Shown: positions 1-11,000, counted from the first letter of the stretch. The stretch: 20,731 nucleotides of DNA from Halocaridina rubra (GCA_037179515.1 JAXCGZ010019291.1:50001-70731), one strand, 5' to 3'. A program made the numbers and translations. Notes: generated by a model not told the origin, from the letters alone.

Positions 1-70
1 TCTTGGACGGGAACCGATCTTTCGACCTCGTGAATGCAAAGCCAGCGCGTTACCACTGTACTAGCCAAAC
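1..70 (-). mobile_element. tRNA-like head of a SINE, cut by the left window edge
   Basis: Read on the minus strand from about 70 to 1, the sequence has a tRNA-like A box (CTAGTACAGTGGTAACGC) and, about 30 bases on, a B-box-like AGATCGGTTCCCGTCC. Spacing and loops resemble a degenerate tRNA, but the anticodon stem pairs poorly, so I call it a tRNA-derived SINE rather than a tRNA gene. The body would lie beyond the left edge. It is a different family from the common SINE elsewhere in the window. Confidence 0.6.
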
Positions 71-205
71 ATGCCTAAAACACTCTTCTCAGTTCCTTGA
101 AAATAAAGGGTTGGAGAGTGCTTGAGGCATATTTGGCTTTTTGTGAAGGTGTGTGCTTTGACTCGGCCACCCCCTTACAAGAGTGCTTGCGGTATTTTAT
201 ATACA
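64..205 (+). repeat. Dispersed repeat family R, copy 1, with foldback
   Basis: Shares the core TGTGCTTTGACTCGGCCACC with at least four other stretches in this window: 3350-3460 and 3640-3765 (minus), 4020-4200 (plus) and 8815-8935 (minus). This copy also has an inverted pair, 64-86 against 115-137, 20 of 23 positions complementary, around a 28-base loop. No coding potential. The family is not one I recognise. Confidence 0.65.
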
Positions 206-870
206 GTATACCATATTAGAATGCAATAATATTATTGTGAATTTAAATAGTAATATTTGCATTATTCCCTCGCATTACTAGATTATGTTCTTGTATATAA
301 AGGACTAATCATTACTGAATAAAAATAAATACTATAAATGTGAAATATATAATATAAAAATGTTTAATGTCACCATATTTTTCAGCAACTGCCAGTTGGA
401 TGGTTACAACCAGAATTTGTGAGCTGAGGCAACAGAGGTTATTCTCATCCTTCGTCTTCTCACCTTTTCTGTGTCGTTTTAAAGAAATGGAATTTTGGAA
501 AGAAAGTATCAACCTATGGCTCTTAATACAGTAGTTGTCTCCTAAGGCATGCAAGGCATAGAATCAGAATACAGATTTTATATCCTTTTTTCCTACTACA
601 GTACTAATACCACCACTACTATTTCTACTAATAATACCATTACAACTACTTATGGTAGGAGAGAAAATATCTCAACTACACTATGTGTCGTATGAGCGGA
701 TTAAAAGGAATAGGCGAACAAGGGCTGGCAATACCATTCAATCGGGTTGCAGTTTAACATAGCACTAAAATTCATTTCCATAAATTATCTTCATAATAGC
801 TGGGATAGTTTCTTGGTAATGATGATAATGATAATACACATCATACTCAAAGCATCCATAAAGTCTTCGT
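206..870. other. AT-rich stretch, no feature recognised
   Basis: Intronic or intergenic sequence relative to the kinase gene. I see short ACT/ATT runs (about 600-650) and AT-rich low-complexity patches, but no exon with paired splice sites and no repeat shared with the rest of the window. Confidence 0.5.
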
Positions 871-879
871 AGAGTGGTG

Positions 880-1215
880 TAATCATCCTACTGTGGGATT
901 CTAAAACTGTTCTCTTTGTACCACAAATGCTCTAGAGGTATATTATTAGCGCACTCTCTTTATAATCACCCAAGTCGATCAAACTAAAACTACACTCTAA
1001 CAGCCTCAAATATTTCAAGAACAATAATATGCTATTAAGTCTTCTCTGAGTTGAGTATCTTCATAGTCATCCTATTACAGCATTCTAAAACTATACCCTA
1101 ACTACAACATATATCCTTAAAGTGTTAACTAAGTTACTATCTTTACAATCACTCTAACCACTCTACTTGATCAGTTCGAAACTACACACTAATTACTATT
1201 AAAGGTATTTCAGTA
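880..1215. repeat. Diverged tandem duplication of about 182 bp
   Basis: Two copies, roughly 880-1015 and 1065-1210, share blocks in the same order: TCATCCTA, ATTCTAAAACT, CTTTA.AATCAC, TCGAAACTACAC-like and AAAT/GTATTTCA. The offset between matching blocks is about 180-184 bp. Divergence is high, so the duplication is old. Confidence 0.5.
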
Positions 1216-1354
1216 CGTGAATTATAAGTTAATGAATCCTTTACCAAATAAATAATGATAATTACTTAATAAAAAGCTGTATAAACTTAGAAGTAACCTC
1301 CAAGTATACAATTTTTGAATCTCCTACAAGTTCGTTTTAAAAATGTTATTGTTA

Positions 1355-1412
1355 GGTATGTGGACCGTTTTAAGTATCACAATTTGTCCCCAATCAAATG
1401 GGGGTGGACATA
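1355..1412 (-). mobile_element. SINE family A, 3' tail fragment
   Basis: Carries the tail signature of the common SINE: a GTTTTAAGTATCAC start, then TCCCCAATCAAATGGGGGT and GGACA. The tRNA-like head and the GGATGCCC core are missing. Orientation is inferred from the full copies. Confidence 0.6.
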
Positions 1413-1825
1413 GAGTGTTAGGTATATGCAATTCCCACAACGTGATACAAGAATTCAGATAACAATTACATGTTATAAAAATTTGCAAGGAATATCTGAC
1501 ATTAATACAATAATAGGTATTTAACTGACAAATGGTCACTGGCAAATTACTAGACACTTACCTGATTTCCTATTAGATTTGTGATATTTTTAAAATTGCT
1601 ATACTGTATATATTATGAAAAATAATAATACAATTGTGCAAATAAATTTTTCCAATATTAGACTAAAGAAAACTTGTTTGGAAAAATTTGTATTATTGAG
1701 GGTCTAGAAGATAAACAGTTCACAACATATAGAATATTCACAATTTCTAATTTTCAAAGCAGGCTACTTGTTGTACATCAATTAGATGGAAATTAAAAAT
1801 TGATGTGGAATACAGACATGCAAGA
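1413..1825. other. AT-rich stretch, no gene
   Basis: Nothing recognisable apart from a donor-like TCAG|GTAAGTGTC on the minus strand at 1562/1561, whose possible 42-nt exon I rejected. The sequence is AT-rich and ends where the minisatellite begins. Confidence 0.4.
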
Positions 1826-1826
1826 C

Positions 1827-2065
1827 AGAAAAGTAGTCATAAACAAATATGCCGTAAGTATGAAGAGAAGAGTGAAGTTATAAACAAATATACAATAAGT
1901 ATAGGGAGAAAAATTAAGGCATACACAAAATAAAGTAAGTGGAGTCATAACAAATTATACTGTAAGTATAGAGAGAAAAGTGGAGTCATACACATATTTA
2001 CCAAAAGTATATAGAGCAAAGTGAGAGTTTTAAACAAATATACCGTAAGTATAAAAAAAAGACTA
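1827..2065. repeat. Degenerate minisatellite, period about 40 bp, about six copies
   Basis: A repeated pattern of GTGGAGTCATAAACAAATAT followed by ACCGTAAGTATAGAGAGAAAA recurs with substitutions and small gaps across the interval. Copies differ by roughly a fifth of positions by eye. Confidence 0.75.
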
Positions 2066-2125
2066 AAACGTGCTAAATAATACTTAGAACAATAAGCATG
2101 AAGCATATGTCTATCACGAGCTCAC

Positions 2126-2146
2126 CTTCTCAGCATGCAACCCTCC
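2126..2146 (-). CDS. PHKA: Candidate 21-nt microexon in PHKA
   Basis: On the minus strand the acceptor TTTATTTTGGCAG is followed by seven codons (GGLHAEK) and the donor GAAG|GTGAGC. Entry and exit are both phase 0, compatible with the end of the 4959..5008 exon. Strong borders and phase fit make this worth listing, but 21 nt is too short to identify by homology. Confidence 0.28.
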
Positions 2147-2755
2147 CTGCCAAAATAAACAAAATTAGACAAAGCATAAATATAATGTTAAGCAGATGAC
2201 CTACTTTGGATCTTGTAAAGATGAGAAACCCCAGGGTGCTCTAGGATTATTCATATTTACAAGGGGAGTCACATAACCTAAGCTAACCTAGCCAAATAAT
2301 TTAAAAGGCCATTTAACTTCACAAGGGGCTCTGGGGGTTACTCATCATATTCAAGATCTCCTACTTTCATTATAAAAATGGACCATTCTAGGATCCCAGA
2401 GAACACAACACTGATGCCTTTATACTCTATCCAAATTGGAAGTTAACTTCATTACAATTTAGCATTGCATTAGATGGTAAAATCCCCTACGTATACTCTA
2501 CAGTAAGGAAGTTTACAACTTTAGCTTAGAAAGAAGACCGTAGACTAAAATTCCCATTAATAAAAACAAGAAGGCATTCCACATTTGGACAGAGCAGTAG
2601 CCACCATTCTCCACTGTAACACAGACTGTACATAAAAATAAAGCTTGAGACAATATTTTGCTTAGTCATGTATAATACTACAAAATAAGATGATTTAAAA
2701 AAAAGTCTCAAGGCTCACAATAGCCAGTTTAATTCTTTTAAGTTTTTATTGTTGT
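2147..2755. other. Non-coding stretch with a CCTAA-like run
   Basis: No exon recognised. Around 2273-2296 is a short degenerate CCTAA-type run (ACCTAAGCTAACCTAG), preceded by a CATA as in the better copy near 9228. The rest is unique AT-rich sequence. Confidence 0.4.
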
Positions 2756-2960
2756 TGTTCCCTAAGCCGAACAGCTCCCGAGTCTCTATGGGAGACCACT
2801 GCCCATCCCGGGCTTTCTCAAAGACCTCTCAGAAAGTGTATGTTGAGTTACTTGTATATGTGGTTGAGTGCAGTGCAATCTTCCATAATGTGTTTGATTG
2901 TAAGAGGAGATATATTACATCCTAGTCAAGCATTATTGACGATGTAGTCCAGCCTCTTCT
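2756..2960 (-). mobile_element. 3' end of a non-LTR retrotransposon ORF2, decayed copy 1
   Basis: The minus strand aligns with the 6232-6470 element: the shared residues include GCN.SP.TI.H....C and the tail ending at AVRL-like sequence. The first Cys of the motif is lost and several stops are present. It is the Cys/His-rich C-terminal segment that follows the reverse transcriptase in jockey/CR1-like elements. Same strand as the kinase gene. Confidence 0.62.
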
Positions 2961-3345
2961 ATTAGTTTAGGAAAAGATACTCCAAGATTGCACTTAAAAC
3001 CATAAAGAATTTTCAATGAAAATCAGTGACTAAAGAGACAAAGTAGGTCCAATTTTAGCTACCATAAATAATTAGTATTTGTTAGATTTTCAGAGTTGAA
3101 CTTAGTAAAAACCCAACCAATAAAAAGCTTGCTTCATGGGTGTCACATGGCCAAGAAGAAAAATTCAAAACCAATTAACAGCAACCTAAACTATGGAAAC
3201 TAATAATTAGTGTAAAACTAATTAAAGCAACTGTAGTGATAGCTGTTAAATCAAACGAAAGTGCTATTGTTCAGAGTTTAATACCTGCCACCTTACCGGA
3301 AAATATCTGAGGATTCTCATGCCTGTCTTACAATGCAAATTAATA
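2961..3345. other. Non-coding, no feature recognised
   Basis: AT-rich sequence between two repeats. A splice-site-bounded 26-nt stretch at 3297-3322 was examined and rejected because it opens with a stop in the required phase. Confidence 0.4.
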
Positions 3346-3349
3346 CATA

Positions 3350-3460
3350 CATATCTAACAGACGCAATCCCTGAAGGATGGTCAAGTCAAAGCACATACA
3401 TTCACTAAAGAAATATTCCTCAATAACTCCTCTTAGCTCTCTGGGGAGGGTTTAAAAGTG
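3350..3460 (-). repeat. Dispersed repeat family R, copy 2
   Basis: Contains GTCAAGTCAAAGCACATACA, an ATTCCTCAATAACTCCTCTTAG block and GGGGAGGGTTTAAAAG, in the same order and spacing as the copy at 3640-3765 and about 180 bp from it. Family orientation is minus. Confidence 0.6.
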
Positions 3461-3639
3461 AAAACATTTTATGCCATAATTGTTTATGTACCTTGACTTA
3501 TCTTCAGGCACAATAAATCAATGCATATTAATTTTCTATACAAAAAGGAGTCTTTTCATTATACTACATAAAAAAGGAGTTTTTTAATATATACAACAGA
3601 TACAATCTTATCACAATTCTGTACAATGTACATTCACAT

Positions 3640-3765
3640 ACAATGACCGCAATTCCTCTTGTCGGGTGGCTGAGTCAAAGCACGCATACACCAGAAGCTA
3701 ATATACCTCAATCACTCCTCTCGGTGTCTTGGAGATAAAGGGCTGCCAGAATGTGCAAGGTGATA
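3640..3765 (-). repeat. Dispersed repeat family R, copy 3
   Basis: The best preserved copy: CAATGACCGCAATTCCTC, GGTGGCTGAGTCAAAGCACG, then CTAATATACCTCAATCACTC and GGAGATAAAGGGCTGCCAG. The CTAATATACC...CACTCCT block (22 bp) is identical in the 8815-8935 copy. Confidence 0.7.
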
Positions 3766-4019
3766 ACTATATAACTAGATATGGAAATCGCACTATGTGA
3801 GGTTGTCAGTAATGTCCACAGGACACATTCATCAGATAATCACAAGAAATTTGGTGCTATATTTGAAAAAATGTCGAGAAAATTTAACATGATAGGAAGA
3901 ACACATTTCATTATTATGCATTAAAGAAAATGGAATAATATGTTATACTGAATACAGTAAAGTGTTTGCTGTTTAATATGTTACGATTAGTCCACAATCG
4001 CATGGGGGTGTTCAAGGAT

Positions 4020-4200
4020 GTACAGAATACTTTCTCTCCCGAGGGAAGAGCAAGAATATCTCCTTGGTCTCCTGAGTGTTGCAAAAGCTGACTAATGGGC
4101 TAGAGTGAGAGGACTGGAAAGACTCTCCTTTGTGTTTTCCTTCCACAAAGAATCAATTTTTTTGCTCTGACTCAGACACCCTCCTTAAAAGGGGGATTAT
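4020..4200 (+). repeat. Dispersed repeat family R, copy 4
   Basis: The diagnostic end is TTTGCTCTGACTCAGACACC followed by CTCCTTAAAAGGGGG, matching the end of copy 1 at about 150-180. The 5' part (CTCCTTGGTCTCCTGAGTG and a GAGTGAGAGGAC block) is more diverged. Confidence 0.5.
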
Positions 4201-4359
4201 AGCTTTCGTACACAGACATATATAGGCAGTAAAAGAACATAAAGCAAACTGTAAGATGTAAAGGGATAATGAGATATGTGTCATGAATACGCCAGAATAT
4301 TGTGTAGTTGTAAGCAAAGGAAAAAACATAGCTGAGGGAAGATTTAACATTGAGCTGTC

Positions 4360-4950
4360 CTGGCCAGTCCTATTCTAGTCCAAAGAACATTTAGTTGTAG
4401 TACTAAACATCATTTACATATAAGATCGACACTATATACTGTATCATGAAAGTGTAAAGGAAAGAGCTGTAGGAAGCGACCACATTAAATTGAAAATAAA
4501 TGTTCTGTTCTTTATAAAAATATAACAAACTTTATACTAAATGATCATACTGAACTCGGACATGTCAGATGATTATGTGAAGTAATACTGAGCATTTTAT
4601 GGTGCGTGTATACAATAAGAGAGTAAGGTAACAGTTATTTCCTCCCAGTAGCCACATATTTCTACAACACAACTATCACATGGTGTCCTGACACAGCAGC
4701 AATGATACTGCTAAAATCCTACAGATATTTAATCATGGCAGATAAACATTTTACTGAAACACTACGTACACTCCAATAAATGCACACACATACATTACTA
4801 AACTACACACAAGACAATATGCATATTTTCAATACAAAACCGCACATATTCCAGTGCACAAATGCACAGATCTTTTATGACTAATGGAATATAATATTAC
4901 TGATTTTGTTACACTTTTCCTCTATAAGGTTAGGTATTTATGTAATTGGT
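4360..4950. other. Non-coding AT-rich stretch
   Basis: No exon, tandem repeat or shared element seen. A few short ACAC/CATA runs lie around 4780-4830. Confidence 0.4.
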
Positions 4951-4958
4951 TGTCCTAC

Positions 4959-5008
4959 CTTGCTAAGCTTGGTAGATTTACTGCTGATGAAGAAGGTTCC
5001 ACTCCTCG
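4959..5008 (-). CDS. PHKA: PHKA exon 5 of those visible (50 nt)
   Basis: The acceptor is GTTTACATTTTCAG above 5008 and the donor is AGCAAG|GTAGGA at 4959/4958. Entered with the phase-1 G of exon 4, it encodes [17 protein letters not shown] and ends at phase 0. A basic, serine-rich stretch just after the SGKEF segment is what insect alpha subunits carry, as I remember them. This is the start of the linker that precedes the conserved C-terminal region. Confidence rests on the splice sites, phase match and composition together. Confidence 0.68.
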
Positions 5009-8000
5009 CTGAAAATGTAAACAAAAAAATATGAAAGAATATTAATACTGTGATATATATGAATTACAATGAATATAGAGTCCAGGTTAACTGACTCATT
5101 GTGTTCTAAAGCTTCTAAATATACTGGGTAGAAAGTTCATATTAACTGACTCACTCAGTTCTAAAGCAATAAGATCCAGGTTAACAGACTGAGTTCTAAA
5201 GCAATAAAATCCAGATAAACTGACAGTCGGTAGCGTCTCCGACTCTGAGGCGTCAGGTTGAGGGTTCGCGCCCCGTCACGGTCTGAGGTTAGCAAAGGCA
5301 TGCACTCAGCGTAAGGATTACATCTGCCAAAACAAGTCCTTCGCAAGAAGGCAACCGTCCTAGCCCTTGGTTGATAAGGGAGTCCGTGACGTAAAACCGG
5401 AACCGGAACAGAACTGACTGCTAAAGCAAGAAAATCCAGGTTAGCTGATCACTGAGCGCAAAAGCAATAAAGTGCAGGTTCACTTAGTCATTGATCTCCA
5501 GAGAAATAAACTCCAGCTTAGCATATGCCCAAATCATCTCAGTCTCACCTCTCTCCGTATCACCCTTATCTCCTGGATCCTCCTCTGTCACACCAAACAC
5601 TCATGCCCTCCCTCATCATATCCATTTACCTCCTCTTTGGCCTATTTCTCCTCCTCCTGCCCAGTACCTCCATCCTCAGCATCCTTCTCCCAACACAGCC
5701 CTTATCCCTTCTCAGCATATGCCTAAATCATCTCAGTCTCAGTGTAACAGACTATGATTTCATTTAATTCATGTCTGTGTGATATTATAATGACAGATTA
5801 ATACCTGATGAAAAGACATTACAAAACTGATGACAGCCACATCATACAAATGAAAGGAATTCTAATAAAAATATCTATTGTGATAAGTGATATAACAGAG
5901 ATAATATATGCAAACCTTTGAATTACTTGCTAAAATATGACAAAGAAATCAATCTTGGAACATGTAATAGATACTTATACAATTATCCATATTCCTCGTG
6001 CTATATACCATAAAAGCCTGTTTACACGATTATAAAATAATCTTCAATAGAGGTAACAGTTGAAACCCATTGAATTTACATGGACGAAAAACTTGCAAGA
6101 AAAAACCTAATCTGAGATAAGCATGGAAATATGCTGGTAAAACCATTTCATTGGTTGAAATTGTAGTTATATGGTCAACTAATACTGATCCATTTAGCAA
6201 GTTTTGTAATATATAGTATGCTGTTGTTTTTCCCGAAGCTACCTAGCTGAACAGCCTGAGTTCCTAAAGAAGGCCAGTACAGATCCAGGCTTTCCCACAG
6301 AGCTCTCAGGGAATGTATGTTGAACTGTTGGCATATCTGGTTGCAAGCAATGCAATCTCCTATAATGTTCAATTGTATGAGGTGATGTGTTACATCCTAG
6401 ACAGGTATCACTGATGGAGTCAACCAGCCTCTTCTGATAACTCAAAATGGATTGGGTGGTGCCCATATCATAGCCTGGTCATGATTATCTTCATGGGGAA
6501 GGGAACATTTTAAAGGATGGACGTCAGGAAGTTGTCATTGCAGCAGCGTGTTGTCATTGTCACTGAGTGACTAGATGGAATTGTGAATTAACTGGGTACG
6601 TCATAGTGATAAGAGAATTTATCTGGTTAAATTACAGATAACTACTCAAAGTTGATTAAAATATTGCAGTATATTAAGGAGCAAAGGATGAAAAACGCCA
6701 ACAATTTCCCTCAAGTTATTATCAGTATCATAAGCTATAAAAAATATCACAGAGATATCAATTTCACTCGAGATTCAAGCTGAATTTTAAACTAATTCAG
6801 TACAATTAAAAGAAGCCAATGTGAGCAAATGATCCCTATGCTTAATCAACATTAAAAGCAGCAAATGGCAGTGACTAATCACTATGCTTAAGCAACATTA
6901 GGAGCAGCTAATAGGATCAACTAATCACTATGCTTAATCAACATTAAAAGCAGCCAATGGCAGCAACTTATCATAATGCTTTATCAACATTAGAATCAGC
7001 CAATGGCAGAAACTAATCACTATGCTTAGTCAGCACTAGAAACAGCCAATAACAGTGACTAATCACTATGCTTAGTCAGCATTAGAAGAAGCCAATGGTT
7101 GTAACTAATCCCGATGTTTAATCAACATTAGAAACAGCCAATGGCAGCAACTAATCAATATGCTTAATCAACATTAGAGGCAGCCAATGGGAGCAACCAA
7201 TCACTATTCTTAATCAATATTCATGTCTATCACGAGGTTACCAACATTCCTATGAACTATCATTAAGCACACATAACACTAACTTATACAGAAATAGTAG
7301 ACTTTGAGTGCAAGTCACGAAAAAGAAATGATCTCTCATCTAGCCAATTAAGAATGACACATATTGCAGTACTGACAGTCACCAATTACAAAATACATAA
7401 ACTACAACTAGATCAACCCTTGCTTCGTCTGACTCTGAAAAATATACCTTTTTTATGCATAAAACCTTCTCCCACCAAAGTAAAAAAGAAGGAATATTTC
7501 CCTTTCATCTCGCTTATCACAATAACTCGCTGAGTCATACTTGACAATGCTTTGACATGTCCAAAGTTAAATGCAAAATCAGGCCTCAGGTTTCCCTGAT
7601 TTACTCAGGTCCTTTTTGAAAACTTACTTTCACTCAATGATATTTGGGATGTAAAAGTACCTCCAAAACAGGATATTATACACTCCTTCCTCCAACTTCT
7701 TTATGGCTCAGGCATTGTTAAAACCTGCTGAACCGAAATATGAATTCTCCTCATAATTGTTCATCCTTTCTCAGTATCAAAATTAGCTTTGGTGACTCTG
7801 TTCCACTTACTCCATTATACATTTCCGTGTCTACTAACTCCCTCCACCACATTTTTGTCTCTATTCCACTCCCTCCATTGCGCTTTCCCATAGTCTCTAC
7901 TCCACTCACTTCCTTACACTTTCCGGGTTTCTATTCCACTCTCTCTATCAGACTTTCCCTTGTCTCTATTCCTCTCTCACCATTACACTTTTTCGGGTCT

Positions 8001-11000
8001 CTATTCCACTCCCTTCATGACACTTTTCCTTTTCTTCTCCTACTACACATCCCTGTGCCTCTTTCACTCCAACTTGTGGCATCCTCTTACTACAAATTCT
8101 TCAAAGGTACTGTCCTCCAGTACTTCAGTTTCTTCCTCATGTATATTCCGTCACTACCTTACAATGTTCTGAATATAACTTTTTTTTAACATGGTAGTTT
8201 GTTTATTTGTTTGTCATTTTACGTGTCATTACTACTCTCATTCGAATGGGGAAACACAGGCAGGTTGGAGCCATCATACAATCAAACATTTATCTGCTTT
8301 GATATGGCTTCCTCTTTCCACTCCCTCCACACTGCCCATAGTAGCTTTTCCCTTTTCCTGTTCTAAAGGGAGTAAAAAAAATTCAATATGACCACGATAG
8401 TCATCAGAACTATCCTTATGAATTCAAGCTTGCATCTCTTGAAAGACTTGTATATACAGAATATACAGCCTTTATATTACTAAAATGCTTCCCATCGAAG
8501 GCCGGTAAGCACAATGAAATTTACTGATCATATACAAAAAACGATAAAAATCATTGTACTTACAAGACTACAAACTTTTCTAATCATAAAAAATAAATCT
8601 TGTAAATTACTTATTCAAATTATAAATTTTTGATGACAAAATGTATAAGCCTTACCATTGCCAGCCAATCCTGTGCGTTTATGCAAGACTGGTAAAATAA
8701 AGGGAGTATTAGAATTCCCAAGCAATTTACTACAATCTACAGTAATGATCAATCATGAATACTAATAATAATCTAAGTAAATAGCTCAATAAACTTAAAA
8801 TACATATAAATATACAATGAGCACAATCCTCTTTGTAAAAGGGGGGCCAGTAAAAGCAGAAACATTAATCACAATCTAATATACCTCAATCACTCCTATT
8901 AGTACCTTGGGTATAGAAGGCTGCTACAATCCCCCATACATCACCCTGCTTGGGTCAACCACAGGGTAAGTGGGCAAGGATTTTCCTGTTCATATTATAT
9001 CGCTGAAAAAAGTTATTGCCAATCTAATATTCTCATAATGGACAAAATTTCCACTTATTATTGATCACAAAAGGAAACGTTATGGAATCTTGATCCTCAG
9101 TGATATATAAACGAAAATGAAAACAAGCAAAAGTCTTCTATATACTGTATGCTTATTTAGAGGCTAATATAAAAAACAGGGCATAATATGCCTTTTAAGT
9201 ACAGAGGTTCCACGTGAAAAGCTTCATAACCTAACCTAACCTACCTAATATATCCAACTTAACCAAAGCGACCTAACCAAATCACACAAACATACACACA
9301 AAACCTATAAAAAGATGACACATTTACTACTGTTTGTGATAATATATCAAAGTGAATGTAATATATAAAGATACTGTTGTTAAATGCTTTATATGGCACT
9401 ATTAATAATCACTTGAATAGGGGTGGGCACAGACAAGTTAGAACTGGGGAAGAGAGGTTGGGTTTGAACATGAGTTTGTCACTTCCAGAGTCGACTGCTC
9501 AGACTACTGCATTATAGCGGTCCCTCATACCATTCAACATAATATCATATATATAGCTTTTGGTTTCACTTCATACTTCAGAATATGATTCTTTGATTAT
9601 CATGATTCATTTATGATAGGAGAAGGCCCATGAAAGAAAATAAAAGGAAAAATTATTAATTTTGCTAACTCAACTCGTCATCTTCTTGAAGTACTAAAAG
9701 GTGACAAGTTGAGGTCAAGAAATTAAGGTTCTTCACTAATTTTTCCAGTTTCTTTCTTTAATGAGCTTTTACCTACTATTAAAGACTGCATGGTAACAGT
9801 TCAGTGTAAATTTTGACTCACTAATATTGAATAATATTCCAATCAAAATCGGACTAACTCACAAATGTACTTGAGACTATGGTAATTCAGAGAGCCACGA
9901 GTCTCTGGTAAGTAGACGATTGAGGAATGTTCAAATAATGCCATATACACCTACCAAAGTCCATTAAATTTTCCAAATTACTCTAATACAGTCTGTACAG
10001 GACATTGGTAGTGCAGTGATTAGAGCGTTTAACTCAATAATGACAAACATACGTTCCAGCCCACCGTGTGGGTGTTAGGAAGGACATTCAGCCTTAATCC
10101 CCAAGTTCCAAATTGTGCATGTCCATCCCTATCTGAATGGGGATTAATAGTGACACATAAAATGGGAAACTAAGTTTAATACATTCTTAAAAGATCTGCT
10201 TTCTAAATTTTTTCAATTAACTCAAAAGCAAAACCTTAGAATATGAAATCTTAAAGAAACTGCACATCTAAAAACCAGATAATTTTGACGCAATTTTCTA
10301 AAGCCAGCACTGAAAATGTGCAGTTTTTCAGCAGTATAATAAGACTAATGTTCTAGCTAACCAAAAACTAATTAGTTGATAAAGTTAGTATAAGGCTAAT
10401 AAGCTAATAAAAGTTATCATATTCTGCATAATAAGGGAAAATAAGAGAGCATGCATAGTAACGCTCTTACAAGCAAACCATAAATCAGTACCTGAACCAA
10501 TGTTGAATTCCTTTCCAGACATGATATGATGAAGAAGATTCTTCATCTCGAAGGGAGACAGATTCAGAAGATGATCTGACGCCACATCTGGAGCACATTT
10601 GATGGTACGAGCTAATTCAGAGGCCATAACCTTATGTTAAGAAACAATGAAAAAGAGGGAATTACACTTGAATAATGCATAGCTTCAAATCATATTCAGT
10701 AACAACAGGAACAAGTAGAGTATGAGAGCTGGAGTAAAAATATTTTGAGTAAAATGCAAACAATCTCATGCAAGACGACATATATACTGAGAAAACACTG
10801 TCCCAAAACTGAAAAGCCAAGGATGGTGATGCAAAACCTGAAATGACTAAATCAAGAAAGAGAGAAACTTCGTAACTGGAGTACACATAAATATTAAGAT
10901 TCATCTATATGGCAGTATTCATCACGAGAGATTAAGCTTCTTGAGAAAAACATTACCTGTATGATAAGGCCAACTCTCAACCTCAGCATTTCATGGAAGA

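Noticed and set aside
1..70. Functional tRNA gene
   Set aside because: A and B boxes are recognisable, but the anticodon stem pairs badly and the B box departs from consensus, as in SINE heads.
1562..1603. Possible 42-nt exon (minus strand) with a strong donor GTAAGTGTC
   Set aside because: The acceptor (ATATATACAG) lacks a pyrimidine tract and the peptide YSNFKNITNLIGNQ has no family resemblance; phase 0/0 fit alone is too weak.
3297..3322. Possible 26-nt exon (minus strand) with donor GTAAGG
   Set aside because: Entered at phase 0 after the 4959-5008 exon it reads Ala then a stop codon.
3972..4015. Further SINE family A tail (CCACAATCGCATGGGGGTG)
   Set aside because: Only about 20 bases resemble the tail and the flanks do not; too weak to list as a copy.
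5225..5300. Functional tRNA gene
   Set aside because: The 5' acceptor strand and part of the D arm are missing and target-site duplications bound a longer unit, so it is a SINE.
6812..7222. CRISPR-like array
   Set aside because: Units are contiguous with no unique spacers, in a eukaryotic intron; it is an ordinary minisatellite.
7740..8189. 149-residue open frame
   Set aside because: It coincides with the CT-rich 35-bp minisatellite; low stop density is expected from composition, other frames are open too, and unit lengths vary out of register.
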